The position numbers were made by a program, and so were the translations under genes. From Rhizobacter sp. Root1238 (GTDB lineage Bacteria; Pseudomonadota; Gammaproteobacteria; Burkholderiales; Burkholderiaceae_C): 64,000 bases of DNA. The notes beneath the pieces were generated by a model. The model made no database searches, was not told where the DNA came from, and saw only the letters and a list, made by a program, of their open reading frames with translations. Location: NCBI RefSeq assembly GCF_001425825.1, contig NZ_LMDM01000012.1, positions 83,582 to 147,581 of the forward strand. Reading direction: 5' to 3'. The stretch's first letter is position 1, and the number at the start of each line of letters is the position of its first letter. Positions 1 to 9,769 of this stretch are shown here, piece after piece.

Positions 1-1074
1 ACGCTGCTGGTGGCCGACGTGTTCGACACCTGGGTGCGCTCTCCGCCGGTCACCGGGCCGGATGCCGAAGAGCCGGACGGTGCGATGGAGCCGCAGTCGG
101 ACGCCGCGGTGTCGCCGTCGCACCTGCGCAACCAGGTCGCGGTGATCGCCGCCGGCGGGCTGCAGCTGGCGGTGCTGCTGGTCGCGCTGGTGCTGATCCT
201 CGCGCCGTTCGGCGAAGGCCCGGGCGACCTGTGGCAGCGCCTCGGCCAGCTCGACGTCGGCGTCGCGGTCGGCGAGCTGCAGGTGCGGCCGATCGCGGTG
301 CTGCGCGCGCTGCTGGTGTTCGGCCTCAGCATGCTGGCGGTGCGCGCGCTGAAGCGCTGGCTGACGAACAGCTTCCTGCCGACCACCCGGCTCGACGCGG
401 GCATGCGCAGCTCGACGACCACGCTGTTCGGCTTCGTCGGCACGGTGCTGGCGATCGCGTTCGGGCTGTCGGCCATCGGGCTCGCGCTCGACAAGATCGC
501 GTGGATCGCGAGCGCGCTGTCGGTCGGCATCGGCTTCGGCCTGCAGGCGGTGGTGTCGAACTTCGTGTCGGGGCTGATCCTGCTGGCCGAGCGGCCGGTG
601 AAGGTGGGCGACTGGGTCGCGCTCGGCGGCATCGAAGGCGACATCCGCCGCATCAACGTGCGCGCCACCGAGATCCAGATGGGCGACCGCTCGACGGTGA
701 TCGTGCCGAACTCCGAGTTCATCACGAAGACGGTGCGCAACGTGACGCTCGCGAGCCCGCTCGGCCTGGTGCAGATCAAGCTGCCGATGCCGCTGGACAC
801 CGACACCGAACGGGTGCGCGACCTGCTGCTGCAGGCCTTCAGGCAGCACGACGAGGTGTTGGACACGCCGGAGCCGAAGGTCTTCCTGGACGGCTTCGAC
901 AACGGCAACCTGGTGTTCAACGCGACCGGCTACGTGGTGTCGCCACGGCAGTCGTATGCGGTGAAGAGCGCGCTGCTGTTCCGCGTGCTGAAGGAACTGC
1001 GCGACGCCGACCTGCCGATGTGGCGGCCGCCGTCGCTGGTGCTGCGGGATCCCCGGACCGACGCGCCGGTCTGA
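1..1074 (+). CDS. MscS-family mechanosensitive ion channel, 5' end cut by window
   Basis: The open frame runs in from base 1, so the true start lies outside the window. The visible 357 codons hold two hydrophobic segments (about bases 145-220 and 295-345), then a stretch rich in small residues and the MscS core. In that core, the Gly/Ala-rich pore helix reads SALSVGIGFGLQAVVSNFVS, followed by the beta-domain start LAERPVKVGDWVALGGIEGDI and the IVPNSEFI motif. This is the layout of small-conductance mechanosensitive channels with an extended membrane N-terminus, which release solutes from the inner membrane on hypo-osmotic shock. It converges on the AraC-type gene with 16 bp between stops. The family call is firm; the total length and subfamily cannot be judged from the fragment. 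Confidence 0.9.
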   Translation, partial: TLLVADVFDTWVRSPPVTGPDAEEPDGAMEPQSDAAVSPSHLRNQVAVIAAGGLQLAVLLVALVLILAPFGEGPGDLWQRLGQLDVGVAVGELQVRPIAVLRALLVFGLSMLAVRALKRWLTNSFLPTTRLDAGMRSSTTTLFGFVGTVLAIAFGLSAIGLALDKIAWIASALSVGIGFGLQAVVSNFVSGLILLAERPVKVGDWVALGGIEGDIRRINVRATEIQMGDRSTVIVPNSEFITKTVRNVTLASPLGLVQIKLPMPLDTDTERVRDLLLQAFRQHDEVLDTPEPKVFLDGFDNGNLVFNATGYVVSPRQSYAVKSALLFRVLKELRDADLPMWRPPSLVLRDPRTDAPV

Positions 1075-1090
1075 GGCCGCTCGCACGGCC

Positions 1091-1993
1091 TCAGCGGCGC
1101 ATCTGCCGCAGCCACGCCCCGGGCGACAGCCCGGTCGCGCCCTTGAACCGCCGCGTGAAGTGGCTCTGGTCCGCGAAGCCCACCTCGGCCGCTACCTGGG
1201 CCAGCGGGGTGCCGTGCAGCAGCAACGCGCGCGCCTTCGCGAGCCGGACGGCATTCAGGTACAGGTGCGGCGGCACGCCGAAATGCTGCGCGAACGCCCG
1301 GCTCAGGTAGACGCGGGACACTCCGGCATCGCGCGCCAGCACGCCGATCGACAGGTCCCGGTCGGCGTGCTCGCGGATGTGGTCGCGCACCCGCAGCAGC
1401 CGCTTCAGCCCGGCCCCCACCGGCGGCAGCGCCGCCCGGGCCGACTCGCCATGCCGCAGCAGCAGGTGCACGAACGCGCCGGTCAGCAGCGCTTCGGCCC
1501 GCATCGACTCCTGCGGCTGCTCCGTAGCCCCGATCGCACGGTGAAGGGCAGCGGCCAATTGCGGGTCGCGAACGACCGCGTCGCGGAAGTGGCGGCTGCC
1601 CTGCGTCCCGGCCGCCGGCTCCAGCAGGCCCGGCAGCACCTCGGTGTCGACATACAGCATGCAGTAGCCGTAGCCGCCGGCGCTGCCGCGCAGCCCGTCG
1701 TGCGCCTGGTCGGGGTTCAGGAAGATGACGTCGCCCGGCGTGCTGGTCTGTGTCGTGCCGCGGCAATTGAAGGTCTGCACGCCGCTGCAGGTCACGCCGA
1801 TGCCGTACTCCGCATGGCTGTGCCGCTCGAACGCATGGTCGGTGAAATGCGCTCGCATCAGCGTCACCCCCGGCATGCCGGCGGGGCGGTAGCGCACCCA
1901 GTCCGACGCGACCTGCGGCGCGGCGATGCCGTCTACAGCGGTACAAGACGCCGGCCGGCGCGTTGACGACAGTGGGGGATTCCTCGGCTTCAT
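1091..1993 (-). CDS. AraC-family transcriptional regulator
   Basis: A 300-residue protein with an N-terminal cupin-like sensor region (about 20-170; HAEYGIGVTCSGVQTFNCRG and the following turn) and a C-terminal double helix-turn-helix (about 205-300). The second HTH ends GFADQSHFTRRFKGATGLSP, the classic AraC signature. The ATG at 1993 is preferred because the minus strand carries GGAGGT five bases upstream; an upstream start at 2044 would lack this. The start lies only 11 bp from the start of the divergent acetyltransferase gene, so the two promoters must sit inside each other's reading frame. The architecture resembles regulators sensing small amines or amino acids, but the inducer cannot be read from the sequence. 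A role in controlling the neighbouring acetyltransferase is inference. Confidence 0.9.
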   Translation of the reverse strand: MKPRNPPLSSTRRPASCTAVDGIAAPQVASDWVRYRPAGMPGVTLMRAHFTDHAFERHSHAEYGIGVTCSGVQTFNCRGTTQTSTPGDVIFLNPDQAHDGLRGSAGGYGYCMLYVDTEVLPGLLEPAAGTQGSRHFRDAVVRDPQLAAALHRAIGATEQPQESMRAEALLTGAFVHLLLRHGESARAALPPVGAGLKRLLRVRDHIREHADRDLSIGVLARDAGVSRVYLSRAFAQHFGVPPHLYLNAVRLAKARALLLHGTPLAQVAAEVGFADQSHFTRRFKGATGLSPGAWLRQMRR

Positions 1994-2004
1994 TCGACAC
2001 CTCC

Positions 2005-2553
2005 ATGCACATCCGGCCTGCAAGCCTCGACGACATCCCCACAATCCAGGCGCTCTACGCCGAAGCCATCGCGTTCCAGCGCGCCGGCGGACATCCTTCG
2101 TGGCGGGAACTCGACCTGGGCGTGGTCGAGCAGGACATCGCCGCGCGCAGCCAGCACGTCGCCGTGCTCGACGGCCAGGTGGCGGGCATCTTCAGCTTCT
2201 GCCCGCCGTCCGCGATGGACCGCGAGATCTGGGACGGCATGGCGCCGGCGTCGGCGCGCTACATCCACCGGATCATCGTCGGGCAGGCCTGGAAGGGACG
2301 GCAGCTGTTCGCCCCCATGCTGGCCTGGTGCGAGGCGGAGGCCTTGCGCCTGGGCCTGGGCAGGCTGCGCCTGGACACCTGGGCGGAAAGCGCCGCGCTG
2401 ATCCGCCACTACGCGCGCTTCGGCTTCCGGTGGGTGGGGGAGCGCACCACCTCGGCGAACGATGCGGTGCCGCCGCCGTACCGCGGCCTCCACCTGGCGA
2501 TCATGGAGAAGCCGCTGGATGCCGGGCGCCTCGGTCCCCCGTGGGCCGGATGA
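2005..2553 (+). CDS. GNAT-family N-acetyltransferase
   Basis: A 182-residue single-domain GNAT protein. It opens with MHIRPASLDDIPTIQALYAE, a typical beta1-alpha1 start. The acyl-CoA-binding region lies around residues 85-110 (RIIVGQAWKGRQLFAPMLAW, the family's R/Q-x-x-G-x-G/A loop in diverged form). The C-terminal part RHYARFGFRWVGERT is the usual beta5-alpha4 segment. The ATG at 2005 is taken because homology begins there; in-frame GTG (1972) and TTG (1963) codons exist upstream but would overlap the divergent regulator. No clear ribosome-binding site precedes any of them. The acceptor is unknown. Its partnership with the AraC regulator is suggested only by the shared start region. Confidence 0.85.
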   Translation: MHIRPASLDDIPTIQALYAEAIAFQRAGGHPSWRELDLGVVEQDIAARSQHVAVLDGQVAGIFSFCPPSAMDREIWDGMAPASARYIHRIIVGQAWKGRQLFAPMLAWCEAEALRLGLGRLRLDTWAESAALIRHYARFGFRWVGERTTSANDAVPPPYRGLHLAIMEKPLDAGRLGPPWAG

Positions 2554-2578
2554 CGCCGTCATGCGATGTCCTGAACGG

Positions 2579-5272
2579 TCAGCCCTGCCACGGCGCCTGT
2601 GCCGCGGCGTCCACGCCGTACTTCGCCACCGCCTGCGCCAGCACCGGGCGCTCCAGCGTGCCGTCGCGCACCAGCGCCTGCAGCGCGGCCAGCACCACCT
2701 GGTGGCGGTCGACCTCGAAGAAGCGGCGCAGCTGCTGGCGGGTGTCGCTGCGGCCGAAGCCGTCGGTGCCGAGCGTCACGTAGCGCGCGTCGACATATTC
2801 GGCGATCAGTTGCGGCCAGGCGCGCACGTAGTCGGTCGCGGCGATCACCGGGTCGTGTCCCTTCAGCAGCGTCGCGACGTGCGAGGCGGCCGGCGCGCCG
2901 CCCAGCCGCTCGGCGCGGTCGCACGCGCGCGCGTCGCGCGCCAGCTCGCTGAAGCTCGTCACGCTGAACACCTCGCTCGCGACCTTCCAGTCGGTGGCCA
3001 GCAGCTCGGCCGCGGCGATCACCTCGCGCAGGATCGCGCCGCTGCCGAGCAGCCGCACGCTGCCGGCCGCCTTCTTCACCGCCTGCGCCTGCAGCCGGTA
3101 CATGCCGCGCAGCAGGTCGGCCTGCGCCGCGTCGGGCAGCGACGGTTGCGCGTAGTTCTCGTTCATCAGCGTGACGTAGTGGAACTCGTCGCACTGCTGC
3201 TCCAGCATGCGGCGCGCCGCATGGTCCACGATCACCGCGACCTCGCCGGCGAACGCCGGATCCCAGGCGCGGCAGTTCGGCACCATCGCGGCCATCACCA
3301 GGCTGCTGCCGTCCTGGTGCTGCAGGCCTTCGCCGCCGAGCGTCGTCCGCCCCGCAGTGGCGCCGAACAGGAAGCCGCGCACGCGCTGGTCGGCGGCCGC
3401 CCAGATCAGGTCGCCGACGCGCTGGAAGCCGAACATCGAGTAGTAGATGTACATCGGCAGCATCGGCAGCCCGTGCACGCTGTACGAGGTGCCGGCGGCG
3501 ATCCACGACGCGAGTGCGCCGGCTTCGGTGATGCCCTCCTCGAGCAGCTGGCCGTCGCGCGCTTCGCGGTACGACAGCATCGAGCCGGCATCCTCCGGTT
3601 CGTACAGCTGCCCGTGCGGCGAGTAGATGCCGATCTGCCGGAACAGGCTCGCCATGCCGAAGGTGCGCGCCTCGTCGGCGACGATCGGCACGATGCGCGG
3701 GCCCAGCGCCTCGTCCTTCAGCAGCCCGGCGACCATGCGCACCGCGGCCATCGTCGTCGACATCTCCTTGCCGTCGGCCTGCAGCGCAAAGCCGCCCCAG
3801 CCGGACAGCGCCGGCACCGGCAGCACCGGCGCCTGCGGCTTGCGCGCCGGCAGCGCCCCGCCGAGCGCGCGGCGGCGCTCGTGCAGGTACTGCATCTCGG
3901 GGCTGTCGTCGGCCGGCTTGTAGAAGCGCAGCGCGGCAACGTCGTCGTCGGACAGCGGCAGCGCGAAGCGGTCGCGGAAGGCCTTCAGCGCGCTGATGTC
4001 GAGCTTCTTCGCCTGGTGCGAGGTCATCCGCGATTCGCCGACGCCGCCCATGCCGAAGCCCTTCTTGGTCTTCGCGAGGATCACCGTCGGCCGGCCCTTG
4101 TGCGCGCGTGCCGACGCGAAGGCCGCATGCAGCTTGCGGAAGTCGTGCCCGCCGCGCTTCAGCGCATCGATCTCGTCGACGCCCATGTGCGCCACCAGCG
4201 CCTGCACCTGCGGGTCCTGGCGGAAGAAGTGCTCGACGTTGTAGGCGCCGTCGTTCGCGCCCAGCGTCTGGTACTGGCCGTCGACGGTGGCGGCCAGCCG
4301 CTGCAGCAGCACGTGCTGGGTGTCGCGGGCGAACAGCGCATCCCAGTCGGAGCCCCACAGCACCTTCACGACGTTCCAGCCGGCGCCGGTGAACAGCGAT
4401 TCGAGCTCCTGGATGATCTGGCCGTTGCCGCGCACCGGGCCGTCCAGGCGCTGCAGGTTGCAGTTGACGATGAAGGTCAGGTTGTCGAGCTGCTCGCGCG
4501 CGGCGAGCGTCAGGCCGGCGATCGATTCGGGCTCGTCCATCTCGCCGTCGCCGAACACGCCCCAGACGTGGCGCGGCGCGGTGTCGGCCAGCCCGCGGTG
4601 CGCCAGGTAGCGCATGAAGCGCGCCTGGTACACCGCGCTGATCGGGCCGAGCCCCATCGAGCCGGTCGGGAACTGCCAGAACTCGGGCATCAGCCACGGG
4701 TGCGGGTACGAGCACAGCCCGTGGCCGCCGACCTCCTGGCGGTAGTTCGCGAGCTGCTCCTCGCTGAGCCGCCCTTCGAGGAAGGCGCGCGAGTAGACGC
4801 CCGGCGCCGAATGCGGCTGGAAGTACACCAGGTCGGCATCGCGACCGCCCGGCGTGCGGCTGTCGTCGCCGCGGAAGAAGTGGTTGAAGCCCATCTCGAA
4901 GAGCTCGGCCGCCGACGCATAGCTCGCGATGTGGCCGCCCAGCTCGCCATAGGCCTGGTTGGCGCGGACCACCATCGCGAGCGCGTTCCAGCGGGTGATC
5001 GCGGTCAGCCGCTCCTCGATCGCCAGGTCGCCCGGGTAATGGCCCTGGCGCTCCAGCGGGATGGTGTTGCGGTACGCCGAATACGGCTGCACGTGCGGCA
5101 CGATGCCCAGCTGCTGCGCCTGCTCCTCCAGCTGCTCCAGCAGGTAGAGGCCGCGCTCGCTGCCGCCCTCGGCGACGGCGGCGCGCAACGCGTCGAGCCA
5201 CTCCTTCGTCTCCAGCGGGTCGGTGTCGCTCGCGGCCTGGGCGAGCAGGTGGCGGGGGGTCTGGCCGTTCAT
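2579..5272 (-). CDS. aceE: Pyruvate dehydrogenase E1 component, homodimeric type
   Basis: An 897-residue protein, close to the 887 residues of E. coli AceE. It decarboxylates pyruvate with thiamine diphosphate and acetylates the lipoyl groups of the E2 subunit in the pyruvate dehydrogenase complex. The ThDP/Mg motif is visible as VFGDGEMDEPESI followed by FIVNCN. Family blocks such as GHYPGDLAIEERLTAITRWN near the N-terminus, IASYASAAELFEMGFNHFFRG and GEGLQHQDGSS are intact. The start is the ATG at 5272, giving MNGQTPRHLL. No E2 or E3 gene follows inside the window. Many Burkholderiales have a second aceE in an aceEF-lpd operon, so this may be a paralogous copy. An intact frame and conserved active-site blocks argue for a functional enzyme. 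Confidence 0.95.
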   Translation of the reverse strand: MNGQTPRHLLAQAASDTDPLETKEWLDALRAAVAEGGSERGLYLLEQLEEQAQQLGIVPHVQPYSAYRNTIPLERQGHYPGDLAIEERLTAITRWNALAMVVRANQAYGELGGHIASYASAAELFEMGFNHFFRGDDSRTPGGRDADLVYFQPHSAPGVYSRAFLEGRLSEEQLANYRQEVGGHGLCSYPHPWLMPEFWQFPTGSMGLGPISAVYQARFMRYLAHRGLADTAPRHVWGVFGDGEMDEPESIAGLTLAAREQLDNLTFIVNCNLQRLDGPVRGNGQIIQELESLFTGAGWNVVKVLWGSDWDALFARDTQHVLLQRLAATVDGQYQTLGANDGAYNVEHFFRQDPQVQALVAHMGVDEIDALKRGGHDFRKLHAAFASARAHKGRPTVILAKTKKGFGMGGVGESRMTSHQAKKLDISALKAFRDRFALPLSDDDVAALRFYKPADDSPEMQYLHERRRALGGALPARKPQAPVLPVPALSGWGGFALQADGKEMSTTMAAVRMVAGLLKDEALGPRIVPIVADEARTFGMASLFRQIGIYSPHGQLYEPEDAGSMLSYREARDGQLLEEGITEAGALASWIAAGTSYSVHGLPMLPMYIYYSMFGFQRVGDLIWAAADQRVRGFLFGATAGRTTLGGEGLQHQDGSSLVMAAMVPNCRAWDPAFAGEVAVIVDHAARRMLEQQCDEFHYVTLMNENYAQPSLPDAAQADLLRGMYRLQAQAVKKAAGSVRLLGSGAILREVIAAAELLATDWKVASEVFSVTSFSELARDARACDRAERLGGAPAASHVATLLKGHDPVIAATDYVRAWPQLIAEYVDARYVTLGTDGFGRSDTRQQLRRFFEVDRHQVVLAALQALVRDGTLERPVLAQAVAKYGVDAAAQAPWQG

Positions 5273-5418
5273 GGGGCGGTCCTGCAGCGGGGGGAGCCGA
5301 GACTATAGAAGCAACATGCCGAAACGGCCTCGGGCGGGACATTGCATAGACTCCCCCCTCCCTGGCCCGCCGTTTGCCCGCTGGTGCCCGGCGCCCGCCC
5401 GTTGTCCGAAGGATCCCG

Positions 5419-7869
5419 ATGTCGAGTTCCCGTCCCGCCCCGTTGCCCACCGTGCCCGGCTTCGAACCCGAGCCCGCCTGGCGCGAGCGGCTGCGCCGCA
5501 TCGGGCTGTGGTCGGCACTCGGCGCCGGCGTGCTGGCCATCGCGCTCGGCATCTACGTGGTGGTGCTGCTGCGCATCACGCCCAGCGTCGACGACCTGAA
5601 GCAGGTGCAGGCGCAGCAGCCGAGCGTGCTGCTGTCGGCCGACGGCCAGCAGATCGCGAGCTTCCGGCGCGCGCAGCAGGAGCGGCTGACGCTCGACAAG
5701 GTCTCGCCCTTCGTCGTGAAGGCGCTGGTCGCGACCGAGGACAAGCGCTTCTACGAGCACCGCGGCATCGATTTCGTCCGCTCGGTCGGCGCGGTGCTGC
5801 ACAGCGCGGCCGGCGACATGCAGGGTGGCTCGACGATCACGCAGCAGCTGGCGCGCAACCTGTTTCCCGACGAAGTCGGGCGCGCTCGCAACCTGCACCG
5901 CAAGGCCAAGGAATGGGTCACCGCGATGCGCATCGAGCGCGTCTACGACAAGACGCAGATCCTCGAGGCCTACCTGAACACCGCGCCGTTCCTGTACAAC
6001 GCGGTCGGCATCGAGATGGCGGCGCGCACCTACTTCGACACCTCGGCCGCCGAGCTCGACGTGCTGCAGAGCGCGACGCTGGTCGGCATGCTGAAGGGCA
6101 CGTACTACTACAACCCGGTGCAGCACCCCGAGCGCGCGCTCGCGCGGCGCAACGTCGTGCTGTCGCAGATGGCGAAGGCGCAGGCGATCACCGACGAGCA
6201 ATTGCGCACGCTGAGCGCGCAGCCGCTGGAACTGCACTGGAGCCGCCAGCCCGATTTCCCGGCCACCGCGCCGCACTTCGCGGCCTATGCGCGCAAGTGG
6301 CTGCTCGACTGGGCCGATGAGCATGACGAGGACCTGTACGCCGACGGCTTGGTGATCGAGACCACGCTCGACAGCCGGTTGCAGGCCGAGGCGGAGCGCG
6401 CGGTGCAGGTGCAGGCCGATGCGCTGCAGCAGGTCGCCGACACCGAATGGAGCCGCCCGGCGCTGCCGGCGGTGGCGACCGCGCCCGAGGCCTATGCGAA
6501 GTTGCTCGGCAAGTCCGAGCCTTTCGGCTTTCTCTGGGCCGGGCGGCGCGACCTGGTCACCGCGTTCGTGCGCGAGTCGCCAGAGTTCAAGAAGGCGGTT
6601 GACGGCGGCGCGAGCCCGGAGGCTGCGCTGGAGAAGCTGCGCGGCGATGCGCCGTTCATGGCGCGGCTGAAGGCGCAGAAGACGCGGCTGGAGGCCGGCT
6701 TCGTCGCGATGGACCCGCGCAACGGCGAGATCCGCGCCTGGGTCGGCAGCCGCGATTTCGCGCAGGAGCAGTACGACCACGTCGCGCAGGCCGAGCGCCA
6801 GCCCGGCTCGACCTTCAAGCCCTTCGTCTACGGCGCGGCACTGGAGGCCGGGCTGACGCCCGACCGGACCTTCGTCGACGGGCCGGTCGAGGTCACGATG
6901 GGCGGCTCCGTCTGGCGCCCGACCGACATGTCGGGCTCGACCGGCGAGCCGATGACGATCCGCGACGGCCTGGCGCTGTCGAAGAACACCATCACCGCGC
7001 AAGTGATGCAGGAGGTGGGCATCCCGCGCGTGGTGGCGCTCGCGAAATCGCTGGGCGTCGACCAGAGCCCGCTGGAGCCGGTGCCGTCGCTCGCGCTCGG
7101 CACCAGCCCGGTCACGCTGCTGGAGATGGTGAACGCCTATGCGTCGATCGCGCAGGTGGGCAGCGTGCACAAGCCGGTGTTCGTCAAGCGCATCAAGGAC
7201 CGCACGGGGCGGGTGATCGCCGAGTTCGGCGAGGCCCCGCGCCGCGGCATGTCGCCCGAGGCCGCGACCGACCTGATCGACATGATGCGCGGCGTGATCG
7301 CGCGCGGCACCGGCACGCAGGTCCGCAGCCGCTTCGGCGTGACCGGCGACCTGGCCGGCAAGACCGGCACCACGCAGAAGAACACCGACGGCTGGTTCAT
7401 CCTGATGCACCCGGAACTGGTGGCCGGCGCGTGGGTCGGCTTCAACGATGCGCGGGTCACGCTGCGCAGCAGCTGGTGGGGCCAGGGCGGGCACAACGCG
7501 GTGCGGCTGGTCGGCGATTTCTTCCGCGATGCGCAGAAGAAGGGGCTGGTCGACCCGAAGGCGAGCTTCCCGCCGCCGCGCGTGCCGGTGCCGCCGGTCG
7601 AGCCGGCCGCGTCGGCGCCCGAGGGCGCCAACGATGGCGAGGGCGGCAGTCTCGAGCCGGCGAACGGCGACGACCAGCCGCCCAAGACCTCGGAGGAGCT
7701 CGGGCAGATCCTCAACGGCATGGGCCTGGACCCGAAGACCGGGGTGCCGAAGGCGCCGGGCGACCGGCCTGCGCCGCGGCCGCAACCGAGCGTTCCATCG
7801 ACACCGCCTTCCAACGAAGAGCCGGCGCCGCCACCCGCGGCCCCGGCGGCTTCCGACAGCAGCCCATGA
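5419..7869 (+). CDS. Class A penicillin-binding protein (transglycosylase/transpeptidase), PBP1A-like
   Basis: An 816-residue bifunctional peptidoglycan synthase. It has a cytoplasmic N-terminus, one membrane anchor (about 28-52), and a GT51 glycosyltransferase domain with ATEDKRFYEHRGID (catalytic Glu107) and GGSTITQQLARNLF. The transpeptidase domain carries the three active-site motifs: S464-x-x-K (STFK), S521-x-N (SKNT) and K648-T-G-T. The last 75 or so residues are a proline/alanine-rich tail. The ATG at 5419 is preferred over an earlier codon at 5374 because a GAAGGA sequence lies six bases upstream and the membrane topology fits. The gene is divergent from aceE. It polymerises glycan strands and cross-links stem peptides at the inner membrane. 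The GT51 plus transpeptidase call is certain; assignment to PBP1A rather than another class A paralogue is not. Confidence 0.93.
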   Translation: MSSSRPAPLPTVPGFEPEPAWRERLRRIGLWSALGAGVLAIALGIYVVVLLRITPSVDDLKQVQAQQPSVLLSADGQQIASFRRAQQERLTLDKVSPFVVKALVATEDKRFYEHRGIDFVRSVGAVLHSAAGDMQGGSTITQQLARNLFPDEVGRARNLHRKAKEWVTAMRIERVYDKTQILEAYLNTAPFLYNAVGIEMAARTYFDTSAAELDVLQSATLVGMLKGTYYYNPVQHPERALARRNVVLSQMAKAQAITDEQLRTLSAQPLELHWSRQPDFPATAPHFAAYARKWLLDWADEHDEDLYADGLVIETTLDSRLQAEAERAVQVQADALQQVADTEWSRPALPAVATAPEAYAKLLGKSEPFGFLWAGRRDLVTAFVRESPEFKKAVDGGASPEAALEKLRGDAPFMARLKAQKTRLEAGFVAMDPRNGEIRAWVGSRDFAQEQYDHVAQAERQPGSTFKPFVYGAALEAGLTPDRTFVDGPVEVTMGGSVWRPTDMSGSTGEPMTIRDGLALSKNTITAQVMQEVGIPRVVALAKSLGVDQSPLEPVPSLALGTSPVTLLEMVNAYASIAQVGSVHKPVFVKRIKDRTGRVIAEFGEAPRRGMSPEAATDLIDMMRGVIARGTGTQVRSRFGVTGDLAGKTGTTQKNTDGWFILMHPELVAGAWVGFNDARVTLRSSWWGQGGHNAVRLVGDFFRDAQKKGLVDPKASFPPPRVPVPPVEPAASAPEGANDGEGGSLEPANGDDQPPKTSEELGQILNGMGLDPKTGVPKAPGDRPAPRPQPSVPSTPPSNEEPAPPPAAPAASDSSP

Positions 7870-7906
7870 GGCTATTTCCATCGACCTGACCCGGGAGAAG
7901 ACAACG

Positions 7907-9748
7907 ATGACTTTTGCGACGACCTGGCTGCGTGCCGCGCAGCCTGCCATGCTGGCGGTGCTGATCGCCGTGGCCGGCCCCCTCCAGGCGCAACCGGCGG
8001 TGCCGTCCGACGCGGCGGCTTCCGCAGCGCCGGCGGACGAGGCCGCCGTGTTGCGCGGCCTGCTCGATGCCGACCTGGCCGAGAACTTCCGCCGCGAGCC
8101 GATGTGGGCGACGGTGTTGGGCATTCCGGGCTACAACGCGTTGCTCCCGGACCTGTCGGACGCCGAGAAGCTGCGCCGGCAGGCCTACGAGCGCGACACC
8201 CTCGCGCGCGTGCAGGCGATCGACCCGGCGGGCCTGCACGGGCAGGACCGAGTGTCGCGCGAGTTGCTGCTGGTCAAGATGCGCAGCGCCGTCGAATCGC
8301 AGCAGTTCGTGCACGCGAACGAGCTGGTGCTGACGACGCTGTGGGGCATCCAGTCGATGATGCCGCTGGCCGCGCAGATGACGCCGATGCGCGGCGCCGA
8401 CGACTACCGCGATTTCACCGCGCGCGTGAAGGCGGTGCCGCGCATGGCGGAGCAGGTGCAGCAGCGCCTCGCGCTCGGCCTGCAGTCGGGCTGGGTGCAG
8501 CCGCAGGGCGTGGTCGACCGCGTGATCGCCGGCATCGACGCGCACCTGGTGGCCAATGCCAACGACAGCGTGCTGCTGAAACCGTTCAAGGCCTTCGTGC
8601 CAGCGGTGCCCGAAGACCAGCGCGACGGGTTGCTGCAGGCCGCGCGCGCCGCGGTGCGCGACGACTACCAGCCGGCGCTGCGTCGGCTGCGCGAGTTCCT
8701 TGCGACCACCTACCGGCCGAAGGCGCCGGTCGACGTCGGCCTGTCGGCGCTGCCGGGCGGCGACGCGTACTACGACTTCCTGATCCGCACCGGCATCGTG
8801 CAGGACCTGGACGCCGGCAAGATCCATGCGCTCGGCCTGCGCGAGGTGGCACGGCTGCGGCGCGAGATTGCGCAGGTGGCGCGGCAGACCGGCTTCAAGG
8901 GCAGCACGCAGGCCTTCATCCACCGCGTGAGCCACGACAAGCGCTTCTTCTTCACGTCGGAGGAAGCGGTGCTGGCGAGCTTCCGCGCGATGTCGGCGCG
9001 CATCGATCCGCAGCTGCCGAAGCTGTTCCACACGGTGCCGCGCATGGCGTACCAGGTGCGTGGCATGACGGCATCGGAATCGGCCAGCAGCACCGCGGCC
9101 AACTACACGCCGGGCTCGCTGGAGCTCGGCACGCCCGGCTACTTCACGGTGAACGCGCGTGGCTATGCGAGCGAGCCGACGTGGGAGGTCGAGACGCTGT
9201 TCATGCACGAAGCGGTGCCGGGGCACCACCTGCAGACCGCCCGCGCGGCCGAGATCGAAGGGCTGCACGACTGGCGCCGCCGCGGCGGCTGGAACGTGGC
9301 CTACGGCGAAGGCTGGGCGCTGTACGCCGAATCGCTGGGCTTCGAGCTCGGCATGTACCGCGACCCGTACCAGCACTACGGCCACCTGCAGGCGCAGCTG
9401 TTCCGTGCGGCGCGGCTGGTGGTCGACACCGGCATCCACGCCTACCGCTGGCCGCGCGCGAAGGCGGTCGACTACATGATCCGGCAGGCCGGGCTCGAGC
9501 CGGCCAACGCCGCCAGCGAGGTCGACCGCTACTTCTCGAACCCGAGCCAGGCGCTCGGCTACCTGCTGGGCAAGCGCAAGCTGCTGGAACTGCGCGAGCG
9601 GTCGCAGAAGGCGCTGGGCAGTCGCTTCGACCTGCGCGACTTCCACGCGGTGGTGATCGACAGCGGCACGATGCCGTTGTCGGTGTTGGAGCAGCGGGTG
9701 GATGCCTGGATCGCGCGCGGCGGCGGGCGGCCGGATGCCGAGGGCTGA
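7907..9748 (+). CDS. DUF885-family secreted protein, probable zinc metallopeptidase
   Basis: A 613-residue protein beginning with a signal peptide (about 1-28, hydrophobic core AMLAVLIAVAGPLQA before QPAVP). The rest matches the DUF885 family: a helical protein with a thermolysin-like zinc site. The signature MHEAVPGHHLQ places H434-E435-x-x-x-x-H440-H441, and the second helix GGWNVAYGEGWALYAESLG supplies the further glutamates usual for the family. The start is the ATG at 7907, 37 bp after the penicillin-binding protein, so co-transcription is possible. Members are commonly annotated as hypothetical or as peptidases; the substrate is unknown. A periplasmic peptidase role fits the signal peptide and motif but is inference. 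Confidence 0.87.
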   Translation: MTFATTWLRAAQPAMLAVLIAVAGPLQAQPAVPSDAAASAAPADEAAVLRGLLDADLAENFRREPMWATVLGIPGYNALLPDLSDAEKLRRQAYERDTLARVQAIDPAGLHGQDRVSRELLLVKMRSAVESQQFVHANELVLTTLWGIQSMMPLAAQMTPMRGADDYRDFTARVKAVPRMAEQVQQRLALGLQSGWVQPQGVVDRVIAGIDAHLVANANDSVLLKPFKAFVPAVPEDQRDGLLQAARAAVRDDYQPALRRLREFLATTYRPKAPVDVGLSALPGGDAYYDFLIRTGIVQDLDAGKIHALGLREVARLRREIAQVARQTGFKGSTQAFIHRVSHDKRFFFTSEEAVLASFRAMSARIDPQLPKLFHTVPRMAYQVRGMTASESASSTAANYTPGSLELGTPGYFTVNARGYASEPTWEVETLFMHEAVPGHHLQTARAAEIEGLHDWRRRGGWNVAYGEGWALYAESLGFELGMYRDPYQHYGHLQAQLFRAARLVVDTGIHAYRWPRAKAVDYMIRQAGLEPANAASEVDRYFSNPSQALGYLLGKRKLLELRERSQKALGSRFDLRDFHAVVIDSGTMPLSVLEQRVDAWIARGGGRPDAEG

Positions 9749-9769
9749 CCGAGCTGGGAGAATGCGCGG

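Noticed and set aside
2462-5308. Long open frame opposite aceE on the + strand (948 codons)
   Set aside because: It is a mirror of the aceE coding sequence caused by high GC and few stop codons; the translation is Arg/Ala/Val/His-rich with no domain, while aceE is unmistakable.
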